Part shown: piece by piece, positions 1 through 7,147 of the stretch
How positions within the stretch are numbered: position 1 is the stretch's first letter
Layout: every line of letters begins with the position of its first letter
Assembly (NCBI GenBank): GCA_022574115.1
Contig: JACZSS010000067.1
Location: 1 to 8,923, forward strand
Source of the DNA: Candidatus Heimdallarchaeota archaeon
GTDB lineage: Archaea > Asgardarchaeota > Heimdallarchaeia > Heimdallarchaeales > Kariarchaeaceae
Reading direction: 5' to 3'
DNA length: 8,923 bases
Notes under the pieces: generated by a model
Seen by the model: only the letters and a program-made list of their open reading frames with translations
The model's database searches: none
What the model was told of the DNA's origin: nothing
Translations under genes and position numbers: made by a program

Positions 1-6
1 GGTTTC

Positions 7-297
7 ATGGCTCGATTCGGGGATAGAGTGAACCGTAAAAAATATGTTTCACCTGAATTTTACACTGACGATGGTTCAGTAGACGTTGATAAGAGTTCAA
101 GTTTAATTCAAGCAGATAAAGAGAGACGGAGTAAAGAGAGGGAAGAATTCAAGAAAACCCTAGAAGAGATGAAACTCATCAAACGAAAGTCCAAATCCAA
201 GAAAGAGAAAGTTGACAAAAAAGTAAAACCGAAGACCGCTCCCAAAACGGAAGCACCACCCGGTGAGGAAACGCGGTCCCGAAGCAAATCCAATTAA
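7..297 (+). CDS. Small lysine-rich charged protein, function unknown (possibly 5'-partial)
   Basis: A 96-residue frame that I do not recognise. The first 35 residues have mixed composition (RFGDRVNRKKYVSPEFY, then an acidic DDGSVDVD stretch). Residues 37-70 are a run of K, R and E compatible with a charged helix or coiled coil. The tail from about residue 70 is rich in K, P, T and E and ends RSRSKSN, which is probably disordered. The basic tail suggests nucleic-acid or ribosome contact, but that is inference. There is no signal peptide, membrane segment or cysteine. The two codons before the ATG (GGT TTC) are also open and do not form a Shine-Dalgarno site, so this could be the C-terminal end of a longer protein starting outside the window, or a leaderless gene. 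It converges on the ATPase gene, with 105 bases between the two stops. Confidence 0.55.
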   Translation: MARFGDRVNRKKYVSPEFYTDDGSVDVDKSSSLIQADKERRSKEREEFKKTLEEMKLIKRKSKSKKEKVDKKVKPKTAPKTEAPPGEETRSRSKSN

Positions 298-402
298 TTA
301 AGCTTGTCGTCAAAATCATGTAAGGACAGACAGCTTGGAATTTAAAGAATTCTTAAGTAGATCTTAGTCTGAACATTATTGGCCCTTACTGGATCCTAAA
401 CA

Positions 403-2634
403 TTAGAAGTTTAATGGATTTTTTCTACTTTCTTCACCTGTAACGGGATTAATTTCAGTATAAGTACCAAACAAAGCATCGACCCAGCCACTTCGCTCGA
501 ATTTATCTTTTTTATCCATTAAATCAAATTGCCACATTGGGACAAAATAAATTGCAGGCACAATCGATTTTGTGACATCAAGGGCTAACTTTTGGTGACA
601 GATATTAATTGCTTCCTGACGATTAATTTTGGGTGCAAAGAAATCATCACCAATATTGTCGACGGTTATTTTTTCGAGTCGAAAATCATCTAAATTCTCA
701 ATGGTTCTGATTTTTTCTGGATCTACATCATGAATTGGAAAATGAATCTCTTTCTCCTTCTTATCATAATCCAAGATTCCCCCATTCGCACCGTTTACAT
801 AAAAATAACGGTTAACCATTTCATAATCATCCCTTCTAAGTCGTTTACGAAGAACTACCTCGATATTACCATTAATTCTCCAGAATGGGACATAAATGAC
901 TTTTTGATTAATAACTCTCTCTCGTCTTGATCGATGTTTTTTCATTACATCACCAGCACTTTTCTGCGCGAACTTGATATGGAATCTATGCAAAGGACCG
1001 ACTAAATTTCTTGATGGGTCCATTTTATGCTCTTTTGACCAGTAAACTTTGACCCCATCTATCTCCTCTGCAATCAACTTGTTTGAATCTACAAGCTTGT
1101 CAAGCGATTCTGCTACATTCGAAGGAGCATCTCCAATTTGAGATGCCAATTCATCAGCTGTCAGTGCAATTGGTTTTTCCTCGAAGACCTTTTCTAGTTT
1201 ATTCTTGTTAGCGACTACTGGTATAGAATCTTCAGATTCGACAACAAGCGGAGCACCTATTTCACCTGGTGCCCTAATGCTAGATGACCCCTCTCCAGCT
1301 GTTTCCTCTCCTTTTATCTTGCCGGATTTGGATCTAGCTTCAGGGAATTTATCTCGAATGCCTGTTTCATCGACCAATTTGCGGACAGCTTCATCATCAA
1401 GTGTGGTATGGTGCGTTACTAACCACCTTGCCTGAATTCTTTGAACCGAATCATAAACGTCGGGAGCCAAGAGCATGAATTGTCCGGTTTTCTGATTGGA
1501 AATATTTGAAATAATGTCATCAACCTCCAAAGGAGATATACTCTCTACGATATCTTTAATTTTCTCAATATCTTGTCGGGCCATTAGCCTACCTAGAGCC
1601 CACGTACCAACTTGGCCTAGAGATTTATAATCGACATCACTAATGTTTTGGGTAGCCAAGAGAAGGGATACACCATATTTCCTGGCTTGTTTCAGGAGTA
1701 GCTGAATACTTTTTTTAGTAGGAGGATTTCTGATTGGAGGAACAAGACCCGCTAGTTCATCTAACACAAATACGAGCTGAACTTGTTCTGAAGGATGCCT
1801 TAACATCCAGTTGTATACCTGTTGTGCTACATCTGCAATAAAATTTACTTTGTCACTCGCCTTTCGCAGGGTGTTCAAATAAAGGACATTTACCGGAACT
1901 TTACCTTTATCGCTCCAATTCATCATTCGTTCAACATCCATCGGAATTCCCAGGTTGAAGATGAGTGAATCAGCTCCAATTGTCATAGTTTTGACTTTCT
2001 TTGCCAAACCTGCCTTGGTCTTATCATCGAGCATTGCCATTGCCGAATCATCAAGTATATTGGATTCATGTGTTATGTGATTTGCTAATTCTCCAAATGT
2101 ATCCACATCAAGTGTCGGGTCACTCCAAATTGCTTCAGGCATTAAGCAGAGATAGCTTTTAACCTCACGTCCTTTTCCCTTTAATGGATCAAATTCTAAT
2201 ATTCCGGTAACTGTTTCAGCTACTGCATCGATAGCCTGAATTAAATCCTCGTGATCGAGGTTATCTGGAGGTGCTTTAAGCGGATTCATTGAAATTGTGA
2301 TACCTTTGGACGAAGCTGGAGTGTAAATTGCCACCTGTGCTTTCTCCTTATATTCATCGTAGACATCGCCATCAACACCTTTCGATCGGACAAAATCTCG
2401 ATCACCCATTAATGCAAGAGATGCTAAGTCTCCCTGTAGATCAATAATTAAAAGTGGAATATTATTTCTCACACATTCCTCCATTATTGCCTTCACCAGA
2501 ACTGTTTTGCCAGAACCTGAGGATCCGAGAGCAGCAAAATGACGTTTGAGAGAGTCGAGGGGTAAAATAATTTTTTTATCTTTTTCTTTTCGATCGAATC
2601 CAATGAAAAGCTCTTGATCAGCCATAAAAAACAT
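403..2634 (-). CDS. HerA/FtsK-superfamily P-loop ATPase with winged-helix-like region and C-terminal Y-x-P-F/M-W repeat domain
   Basis: A 743-residue ATPase of the HerA/VirB4-like (DUF87/DUF853-type) group, which pump or translocate DNA or remodel nucleoprotein. Seen directly: Walker A GSSGSGKT at residues 37-44; LLIIDLQGDL at 61-70; Walker B LVFVLDEL at 287-294 with D292 and E293; a sensor-like LLLATQN at 324-330; and ALGRLMARQD at 346-355. Walker A lies so close to the N terminus that the HAS-barrel domain of classical HerA is absent. Residues about 430-475 look like a flexible linker. Residues about 478-535 resemble a winged helix (ADELASQIG, then LDKLVDSNKLI). Residues 540-743 hold two related motifs, YVPFW at 581-585 and FVPMW at 697-701. 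No NurA, Mre11 or Rad50 gene is nearby, so a role in end resection is not supported. The second ATG (2625, giving MADQELF) is an equal or better start: AGGT lies 11 bases before it and a TATA-like box 20-26 bases before it. Confidence 0.85.
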   Translation of the reverse strand: MFFMADQELFIGFDRKEKDKKIILPLDSLKRHFAALGSSGSGKTVLVKAIMEECVRNNIPLLIIDLQGDLASLALMGDRDFVRSKGVDGDVYDEYKEKAQVAIYTPASSKGITISMNPLKAPPDNLDHEDLIQAIDAVAETVTGILEFDPLKGKGREVKSYLCLMPEAIWSDPTLDVDTFGELANHITHESNILDDSAMAMLDDKTKAGLAKKVKTMTIGADSLIFNLGIPMDVERMMNWSDKGKVPVNVLYLNTLRKASDKVNFIADVAQQVYNWMLRHPSEQVQLVFVLDELAGLVPPIRNPPTKKSIQLLLKQARKYGVSLLLATQNISDVDYKSLGQVGTWALGRLMARQDIEKIKDIVESISPLEVDDIISNISNQKTGQFMLLAPDVYDSVQRIQARWLVTHHTTLDDEAVRKLVDETGIRDKFPEARSKSGKIKGEETAGEGSSSIRAPGEIGAPLVVESEDSIPVVANKNKLEKVFEEKPIALTADELASQIGDAPSNVAESLDKLVDSNKLIAEEIDGVKVYWSKEHKMDPSRNLVGPLHRFHIKFAQKSAGDVMKKHRSRRERVINQKVIYVPFWRINGNIEVVLRKRLRRDDYEMVNRYFYVNGANGGILDYDKKEKEIHFPIHDVDPEKIRTIENLDDFRLEKITVDNIGDDFFAPKINRQEAINICHQKLALDVTKSIVPAIYFVPMWQFDLMDKKDKFERSGWVDALFGTYTEINPVTGEESRKNPLNF

Positions 2635-2768
2635 GAACCTGAGATTATAAAAAATCTTATTGATTGAATTAGGATTATTACAAAGAGAAAACGATAATTT
2701 CCGAAACTCTGTCGCTGATTTAGATTCAGTATAGTGTAATCTTTAACTTCACTCCTATTCCAGTTCAG
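2635..2768. promoter_or_regulatory. Divergent promoter region between the ATPase gene and pgk
   Basis: These 134 AT-rich bases lie between two divergent starts and should hold promoters for both directions. The best element is the TTATAAAA-type stretch at 2645-2652, which reads as a TATA-like box on either strand. On the + strand it would leave pgk a leader of about 95 bases. A weaker TATAGTG-like stretch at 2730-2736 lies about 40 bases before the pgk start and would give a short leader. I cannot choose between these two for pgk. No repeat or operator-like palindrome stands out. Confidence 0.5.
2644..2651 (-). promoter_or_regulatory. TATA-like box for the P-loop ATPase gene
   Basis: On the minus strand this reads TTTATAAT, a good archaeal TATA-like sequence after a T-run. 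It is centred about 22 bases before the second ATG (2625) and only about 13 before the first (2634). With the usual TATA-to-start-site distance of about 25 bases, this fits a leaderless or near-leaderless transcript beginning at the second ATG. Confidence 0.4.
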
Positions 2769-3971
2769 TTGGTGCTTAACTCTATCAGAAATGCGGAACT
2801 GCAAGGCAAAATTGTGCTATGTAGGTTAGACCTCAATGTCCCAATCCACAACGGAGTTGTGCTCGACGACACAAAAATCATAAGATCGCTAGACACAATT
2901 AGATTTTTAGCAAAAAACCATGCTAAAATAATAGTCCTCTCCCATCTTGGACGTCCGAAAGGCGTGGATAAGGAATTCTCATTAGCACCCCTAATACCGA
3001 TTTTGCGAAAACATCTCGACTTGAGGATCGAATTTTCTGATGAAGTAATCAGTGATAAAAGTCAGAATAAAGTAAATGAATTAAGAAATGATGGAATTGA
3101 CTTATTGGTTTTAGAGAATATCCGCTTTGAGGATGGTGAAACAGAAAATGATCCGCAACTAGCAAGAAATTTAGCAAAATATGCCGACGTCTTTGTTTTT
3201 GATGCATTTGGTACCGCTCACAGAGCCCATGCTTCTACGGTAGGCGTTTGTAGATATTTACCGGCTTATGCAGGATTTTTAGTTGAAAATGAATATGATA
3301 AGATAATTACTACTCTGAAATCATCGTACAAGCCAAAACTAGCAATCATCGGAGGGTCAAAAATTTCGACAAAAATTGGCCTGGTAGAAAATTTCTTGGA
3401 ATCTGTGGACTGCATTGTCATCGGTGGAGCCATGGTATTTACTTTTATGAAAGTTCAGGGAATCGAGGTGGGGAAGTCGTTGGTCGAGGATGATATGTTA
3501 CAAACAGCTAAAGATTTAATGGTTAAAGCGAAAAATCTGGGAGTTGAGCTCCTGTTCCCATATGACTTTTTGATTGGCTATTCAAAAGATAAGCCTTGGC
3601 TAGAAAACGATATACCAAAAGTTGTGGACTCTGCATCTATTCCATCTCATGCTATGGGGCTTGATATTGGGTTAAGAACAATTCAACTATTCAAAGACCA
3701 AATACAGAAGTCGCAAACAATAATTTGGAACGGTCCTCTAGGTGTCTTCGAAAATGAGCTATATCGACGCGGTACGGAACAAATTGGAAGATCAGTGATT
3801 TCACGAGCTGTTAGTACAATAGTTGGTGGAGGAGATACGGTCTATGCAATAAAATTCCTTCACGATTCGCTCCCACCAAACATCCATATATCAACCGGAG
3901 GTGGAGCAACATTAGCCATGTTGTCGGGACACGAACTCCCAGCAATTTCCACCCTCGTTGATAATTACTGA
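2769..3971 (+). CDS. pgk: Phosphoglycerate kinase
   Basis: This enzyme transfers phosphate between 1,3-bisphosphoglycerate/ADP and 3-phosphoglycerate/ATP in the cytoplasm, in glycolysis or gluconeogenesis. Its 400 residues match the family length and all signature blocks are present: RLDLNVP (19-25, with R19, D21 and N23 for substrate), SHLGRPKG (58-65), LENIRF (115-120), AFGTAHRAHAST (146-157), GGSKISTKI (195-203), IGGAMVFTF (218-226), WNGPLGVFE (320-328), GGGDTVYAI (353-361) and STGGGATLA (376-384). SHLGRPKG and the overall pattern are of bacterial/eukaryotic type, not the AHQGRPG-like version common in archaea. The start is not ATG: TTG at 2769 or GTG at 2772 are the only in-frame choices near the conserved N terminus, and neither has a clear Shine-Dalgarno site. 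The protease gene follows after 12 bases, so the two are probably co-transcribed. Confidence 0.96.
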   Translation: MVLNSIRNAELQGKIVLCRLDLNVPIHNGVVLDDTKIIRSLDTIRFLAKNHAKIIVLSHLGRPKGVDKEFSLAPLIPILRKHLDLRIEFSDEVISDKSQNKVNELRNDGIDLLVLENIRFEDGETENDPQLARNLAKYADVFVFDAFGTAHRAHASTVGVCRYLPAYAGFLVENEYDKIITTLKSSYKPKLAIIGGSKISTKIGLVENFLESVDCIVIGGAMVFTFMKVQGIEVGKSLVEDDMLQTAKDLMVKAKNLGVELLFPYDFLIGYSKDKPWLENDIPKVVDSASIPSHAMGLDIGLRTIQLFKDQIQKSQTIIWNGPLGVFENELYRRGTEQIGRSVISRAVSTIVGGGDTVYAIKFLHDSLPPNIHISTGGGATLAMLSGHELPAISTLVDNY

Positions 3972-3980
3972 GAGGATAGG
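3972..3980 (+). promoter_or_regulatory. Shine-Dalgarno site for the subtilase gene
   Basis: GAGGATAGG lies directly after the pgk stop codon. Its GAGG part is 8 bases before the ATG at 3984. This fixes the protease start and supports translation from a shared pgk-protease mRNA. Confidence 0.7.
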
Positions 3981-3983
3981 CAA

Positions 3984-5864
3984 ATGAATCAAACATTCTT
4001 AAAGCGACTAGGATTTTATGAAATTCTCCTGGCCATAATTGGCTTAAGCTTGATTTTTTTATTGCTCATAACTTTAATCAGTCCTTTTTCAGTGAGCAAC
4101 GACACTAAGTTGGTCAAAATCGGTGTAATCGATAGTGGTTGTAATTCATCTCAAAGCCAGAATGTTGAAATATACAAGACATTTACTCTGGAGGAATTTG
4201 GATACGTATCTGATGAGATGTCTACCGAGGGATCAAATTCACATGGTGTGTCTGTTTGTCAGCTGATAATCGATAATAGCAATTCGGCAGGTATATATTC
4301 TGCTAAAATACTTGATTCCAAGGGTACAGTCACATTCGGGGGGATTCTCGCAGCAATTGAGTGGCTGGCGGGCGAAATAGGTGTCGATATAATTAATCTC
4401 TCACTTGGCTCGGAACCATTTCTCGATCCTCGATTAAACGAAATTTTTGATAAATATCAAAATGAAGTAATTTTCGTGGCAGCTTCGGGAAATGATGGTG
4501 AACTGTCCTCCGGGTATGGTGATTGGCCCTCAATTTTACCTAATGTTGTTGGTGTAGGCTCTGTAGATACAGACACACCGACCGAGAGATCAAGTTATTC
4601 TCACTACGGACTGAATTATTATGGATTATACACCAATGAATTTGTTGAAATCGGAGACATTTCCACCACATCTGGGACTTCGTTCTCTGCACCTAGAGTA
4701 ACTGCAATTCTTGGTAATGTGATCGCTCTTTTAATTGGCGAAGACATCGAGTACAAACTTTCTGATGTACTAATTTCGGCTCTTGGAGCAGATCACGATT
4801 TGAATTTTTCTGGTGAAATTGGTTGGGGAATACCAAATGACGATTTCATCGTGACATCGAAAAGCTTGGTGTTTGAAGGATTTAATCGAGATGATCCCCT
4901 CGTTCGATTTCAAAATGAAACTTGGACTCTGTTGTACAAATTTTTACATTATGGCTATGACAAAGCTCAACTAGAAACATTGAGTCTAGATTTTACAGGT
5001 AATGGGTCCGATGCGGTTAAATCGGCGGAATTATTGTATTATGAATGGGGAGGGATCTTAGAACTTGAATTAAATAATCAAAAACAAAATGCAACTGGAC
5101 TCTATGCAATTACTTTGGAAAATCCAATTAACAATTCATTTACATATTATTTTCGTAATGGAGGTGAGTCCAAAGGTTCCATACTATTCGATCTCAGAAA
5201 TTCGGTCAACGGATTGTCTCATACCGGAGGCCAATTATCTGAAGTAGAGGGTGTATTACGTGAACAAGGATATACTACAAATTACGCCTATTATAGTTTA
5301 CCTCAAGAATTGACAAATTACGATACTGTAATATTGGTCAACTATGGCCAGAAGGAGATCGTCGCGGAATTTGAAGTCTTAAGACAAGACATAGCTAGTC
5401 GAAGCGCAGAATATTTGGATTATTTATCAACCGGAGGCAATCTGGAAATATATCTTAACCTCCCAAGTAAATTAGATAAAGAATCTATCAAAGGTCTTCT
5501 TAATACGCTAGGGGCAAATAATACTGATTTTACCATTGGTACTCTGACTTCAATTTACAGTATTTGTTGTTCTGAAGTCGTTTCAAACTTTGCTCAGGTA
5601 GCTGGTTTCTACGATATCGATCGCATTCAATTCATCGGCAGTGAAGTCAGAGCACTAGGTGATTCACAGGAAATAGCATGGTTTCGCCAAATTGTATCTA
5701 CTCCCCTTGGAACTAACATCTTCTATAGATCTATAGGAATTATGGGCGAATATATGGGTGGCACGTATTTGGTGATTGGAGGATCCTCTGTGCTTACAAA
5801 TGAATTTATCAGTACCTCTGAGACCCTATCTGTAGCATATCTAATTTTGTACAATCAACTATGA
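3984..5864 (+). CDS. Membrane-anchored subtilisin-like (S8) serine protease with C-terminal Rossmann-like domain
   Basis: A 626-residue exported peptidase. Residues about 14-35 form one hydrophobic segment after a short KR-containing N terminus, so it is a signal anchor or signal peptide placing the rest outside the cell. The S8 catalytic residues are all visible: D50 in IGVIDSGC, H87 in NSHGVSV, oxyanion N170 in AASGND, and S233 in SGTSFSAPRV. NLSLGS (138-143) matches the substrate-binding strand. Only about 10 residues separate the membrane segment from the catalytic domain, so the usual inhibitory propeptide is missing. Residues about 300-392 look beta-rich. Residues about 397-610 look alpha/beta (SILFDLRNS, GGQLSEVEGVLREQGY, YDTVILVNY, YLSTGGNLEIYL), similar in pattern to GATase-like, DUF4350 or GldG/IFT52 domains; that assignment is inference. 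Several N-x-S/T sequons (N54, N311, N340, N369, N383, N512) fit an external location. It ends 4 bases from the convergent zinc-site gene. Confidence 0.9.
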   Translation: MNQTFLKRLGFYEILLAIIGLSLIFLLLITLISPFSVSNDTKLVKIGVIDSGCNSSQSQNVEIYKTFTLEEFGYVSDEMSTEGSNSHGVSVCQLIIDNSNSAGIYSAKILDSKGTVTFGGILAAIEWLAGEIGVDIINLSLGSEPFLDPRLNEIFDKYQNEVIFVAASGNDGELSSGYGDWPSILPNVVGVGSVDTDTPTERSSYSHYGLNYYGLYTNEFVEIGDISTTSGTSFSAPRVTAILGNVIALLIGEDIEYKLSDVLISALGADHDLNFSGEIGWGIPNDDFIVTSKSLVFEGFNRDDPLVRFQNETWTLLYKFLHYGYDKAQLETLSLDFTGNGSDAVKSAELLYYEWGGILELELNNQKQNATGLYAITLENPINNSFTYYFRNGGESKGSILFDLRNSVNGLSHTGGQLSEVEGVLREQGYTTNYAYYSLPQELTNYDTVILVNYGQKEIVAEFEVLRQDIASRSAEYLDYLSTGGNLEIYLNLPSKLDKESIKGLLNTLGANNTDFTIGTLTSIYSICCSEVVSNFAQVAGFYDIDRIQFIGSEVRALGDSQEIAWFRQIVSTPLGTNIFYRSIGIMGEYMGGTYLVIGGSSVLTNEFISTSETLSVAYLILYNQL

Positions 5865-5868
5865 CTTG

Positions 5869-6483
5869 TTAGATGAGTAATTGTCTATGATTCAAACAAA
5901 CCCGTGTTCGCAATGATAAACTAGATGATTTGATAAATCTCCAGATATTTTCAGTGTTGGTTTCCTCACCACAAATGTGACATGGTTTGGCGTCATAATT
6001 ATATTTGACTTTACGTGGTAACCTATTAATTTCTCTCTGTATCTCTGTAAATTCTTGTTTCCATGCATTGGTTAAGTTTATTCCAAAGGTCGAATTACCT
6101 GGTCTATGCCCAGTTGTATAAGTAATGTAATACCATAATATTACAGAGAGTAGATTAAATAATTTACCAGGTGGAATTAGAAGTATACCTCGTATACTCA
6201 AAATGTGTATTTTGTCAGACATCACTATCGTCATACGAATATTTCGTTTTTTATCCAAATTCAATTTATACTTTACATTTATTGATTTAAACGCTGAAGC
6301 GAGCTTTTGAATTAATTTACTGATTATTAGCTGATTGTCACCTCCCCGATTTGGAAAGTTAATCTCGATTGAACTTGATTTGAGTGTAATCACCTTTCTA
6401 CCTACCACCGCATTAAACGGGCGTATGAGCTCGTTTAGAATACTTATCGGATAAAGTTCAGGATTTTTGCTAACGACACTCAA
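5869..6483 (-). CDS. Unrecognised basic protein with C-terminal C2CH zinc site
   Basis: I do not recognise this 204-residue protein. The clear feature is a C-terminal metal-binding pattern, C168-x2-C171 (PCHICGEE) and C196-x2-H199 (VCLNHR), spaced like a zinc ribbon or treble-clef finger. Residues 1-90 look alpha/beta (ITLKSSSIEINF, then a helix around KLIQKLASAFKS, then KYKLNLDKKRNIRMTIVM). Residues 107-121 (LFNLLSVILWYYITY) are hydrophobic and could be a buried helix or a membrane segment. Residues 137-160 are a charged helix. The protein is strongly basic, so nucleic-acid binding is possible but unproven. The start is TTG, with a weak AGGA 4 bases upstream; an in-frame stop lies just beyond at 6490-6492, and the next ATG is far inside, at residue 84. 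It faces the protease gene tail to tail and diverges from the nuclease-like gene. Confidence 0.65.
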   Translation of the reverse strand: MSVVSKNPELYPISILNELIRPFNAVVGRKVITLKSSSIEINFPNRGGDNQLIISKLIQKLASAFKSINVKYKLNLDKKRNIRMTIVMSDKIHILSIRGILLIPPGKLFNLLSVILWYYITYTTGHRPGNSTFGINLTNAWKQEFTEIQREINRLPRKVKYNYDAKPCHICGEETNTENIWRFIKSSSLSLRTRVCLNHRQLLI

Positions 6484-6514
6484 GATATCCTATTCAAGTA
6501 CAACTTCACTTTTA

Positions 6515-7147
6515 ATGGGATCACTCATGTTTAAAAGTGAAATGAAATTGGTAAATTTAGTGATTGAGAGGTGTAACGCTACAACCAACAATTCTCAATC
6601 ACAATGTGATATTCCCTCTTCTAGAAGCCAATGGGCAAAATTAGAGTGGCAACAAGCCCAAAAAACTATTGGATTGCTCTTAAATTTATACGGTTTTATG
6701 AAATTCGAAGAATATAATTTAGGGGATGGTAAACGTGCAGATCTCTTGGTCTGGAGGACATCATCGGGTCAGATTACAATTGGATTGATTGAGGTAAAAA
6801 CTTATCAAAAAATCTCTCCAAGCATAGAAGCTAAAGCCTTACAACAAGTGCTTACTTATTTTAAAATATTTGCTGAAGAAATCAAAGCATCTAATCAATG
6901 GAATTCAAAAACCATAAGATTTTTTGTCTGCGTTATTTTTACCAAAGACTACCCATCACTTCCGTCAAAGCTTACCAAACACCACTTGGGTTCCAATTTC
7001 ACTGAAGAAAGGTTGCACAAAGATAATATCGATGTTTTCGTTTGCACTCCCGAAAGATTCATACTCGAACTAGTAAGTAGATCTCTCGTACATCCGTCAC
7101 AACAAGATTTAAAGAAATATTTTGATTCTACTCTGATATCCCAGTAA
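6515..7147 (+). CDS. PD-(D/E)XK nuclease-like protein, family not recognised
   Basis: A 210-residue protein whose centre fits the restriction-endonuclease-like fold. Counting from the ATG at 6515: a helix with E44 (WAKLEWQQAQ), then KRADLLVW with D76, then GLIEVKTY with E93 and K95, then a helix ALQQVLTYF whose Q111 and Y115 recall the QxxxY motif of RecB-type nucleases. The D-x16-E-x-K spacing over two strands is typical. Later strands (RFFVCVIF, IDVFVCTP) complete an alpha/beta core. There is no helicase, methylase or specificity domain, so it may act with partners or be an orphan Holliday-junction, repair or defence-type nuclease. The frame extends upstream to a TTG at 6467, which would overlap the divergent zinc-site gene. 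ATG 6515 avoids this; ATG 6527 and 6542 are also possible, and none has a strong Shine-Dalgarno site. The 3' end overlaps the AMP phosphorylase gene by 20 bases. Confidence 0.7.
   Translation: MGSLMFKSEMKLVNLVIERCNATTNNSQSQCDIPSSRSQWAKLEWQQAQKTIGLLLNLYGFMKFEEYNLGDGKRADLLVWRTSSGQITIGLIEVKTYQKISPSIEAKALQQVLTYFKIFAEEIKASNQWNSKTIRFFVCVIFTKDYPSLPSKLTKHHLGSNFTEERLHKDNIDVFVCTPERFILELVSRSLVHPSQQDLKKYFDSTLISQ

Noticed and set aside
343..357. Near-palindrome around AAGAATTCTT between the first two genes
   Set aside because: It is short, has no following T-run on either strand and lacks a G+C stem, so it does not make a credible terminator; probably chance.
730..1435. Two plus-strand frames (66 and 76 codons) inside the ATPase gene
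   Set aside because: Both lie antisense to the ATPase coding sequence, with no ribosome-binding site and low-complexity translations.
403..2634. Classical HerA helicase of the HerA-NurA end-resection system
   Set aside because: The N-terminal HAS-barrel is missing, a different C-terminal domain is present, and no nurA, mre11 or rad50 gene flanks it.
2493..2804. A 103-codon minus-strand frame across the start of the ATPase gene and into pgk
   Set aside because: It overlaps the Walker A region of the clearly real ATPase gene in another frame and crosses the divergent promoter. Its translation shows no family features.
5869..7147. Toxin-antitoxin pair
   Set aside because: The genes are divergent, not in tandem, both are long for such a system, and neither resembles a known toxin or antitoxin.
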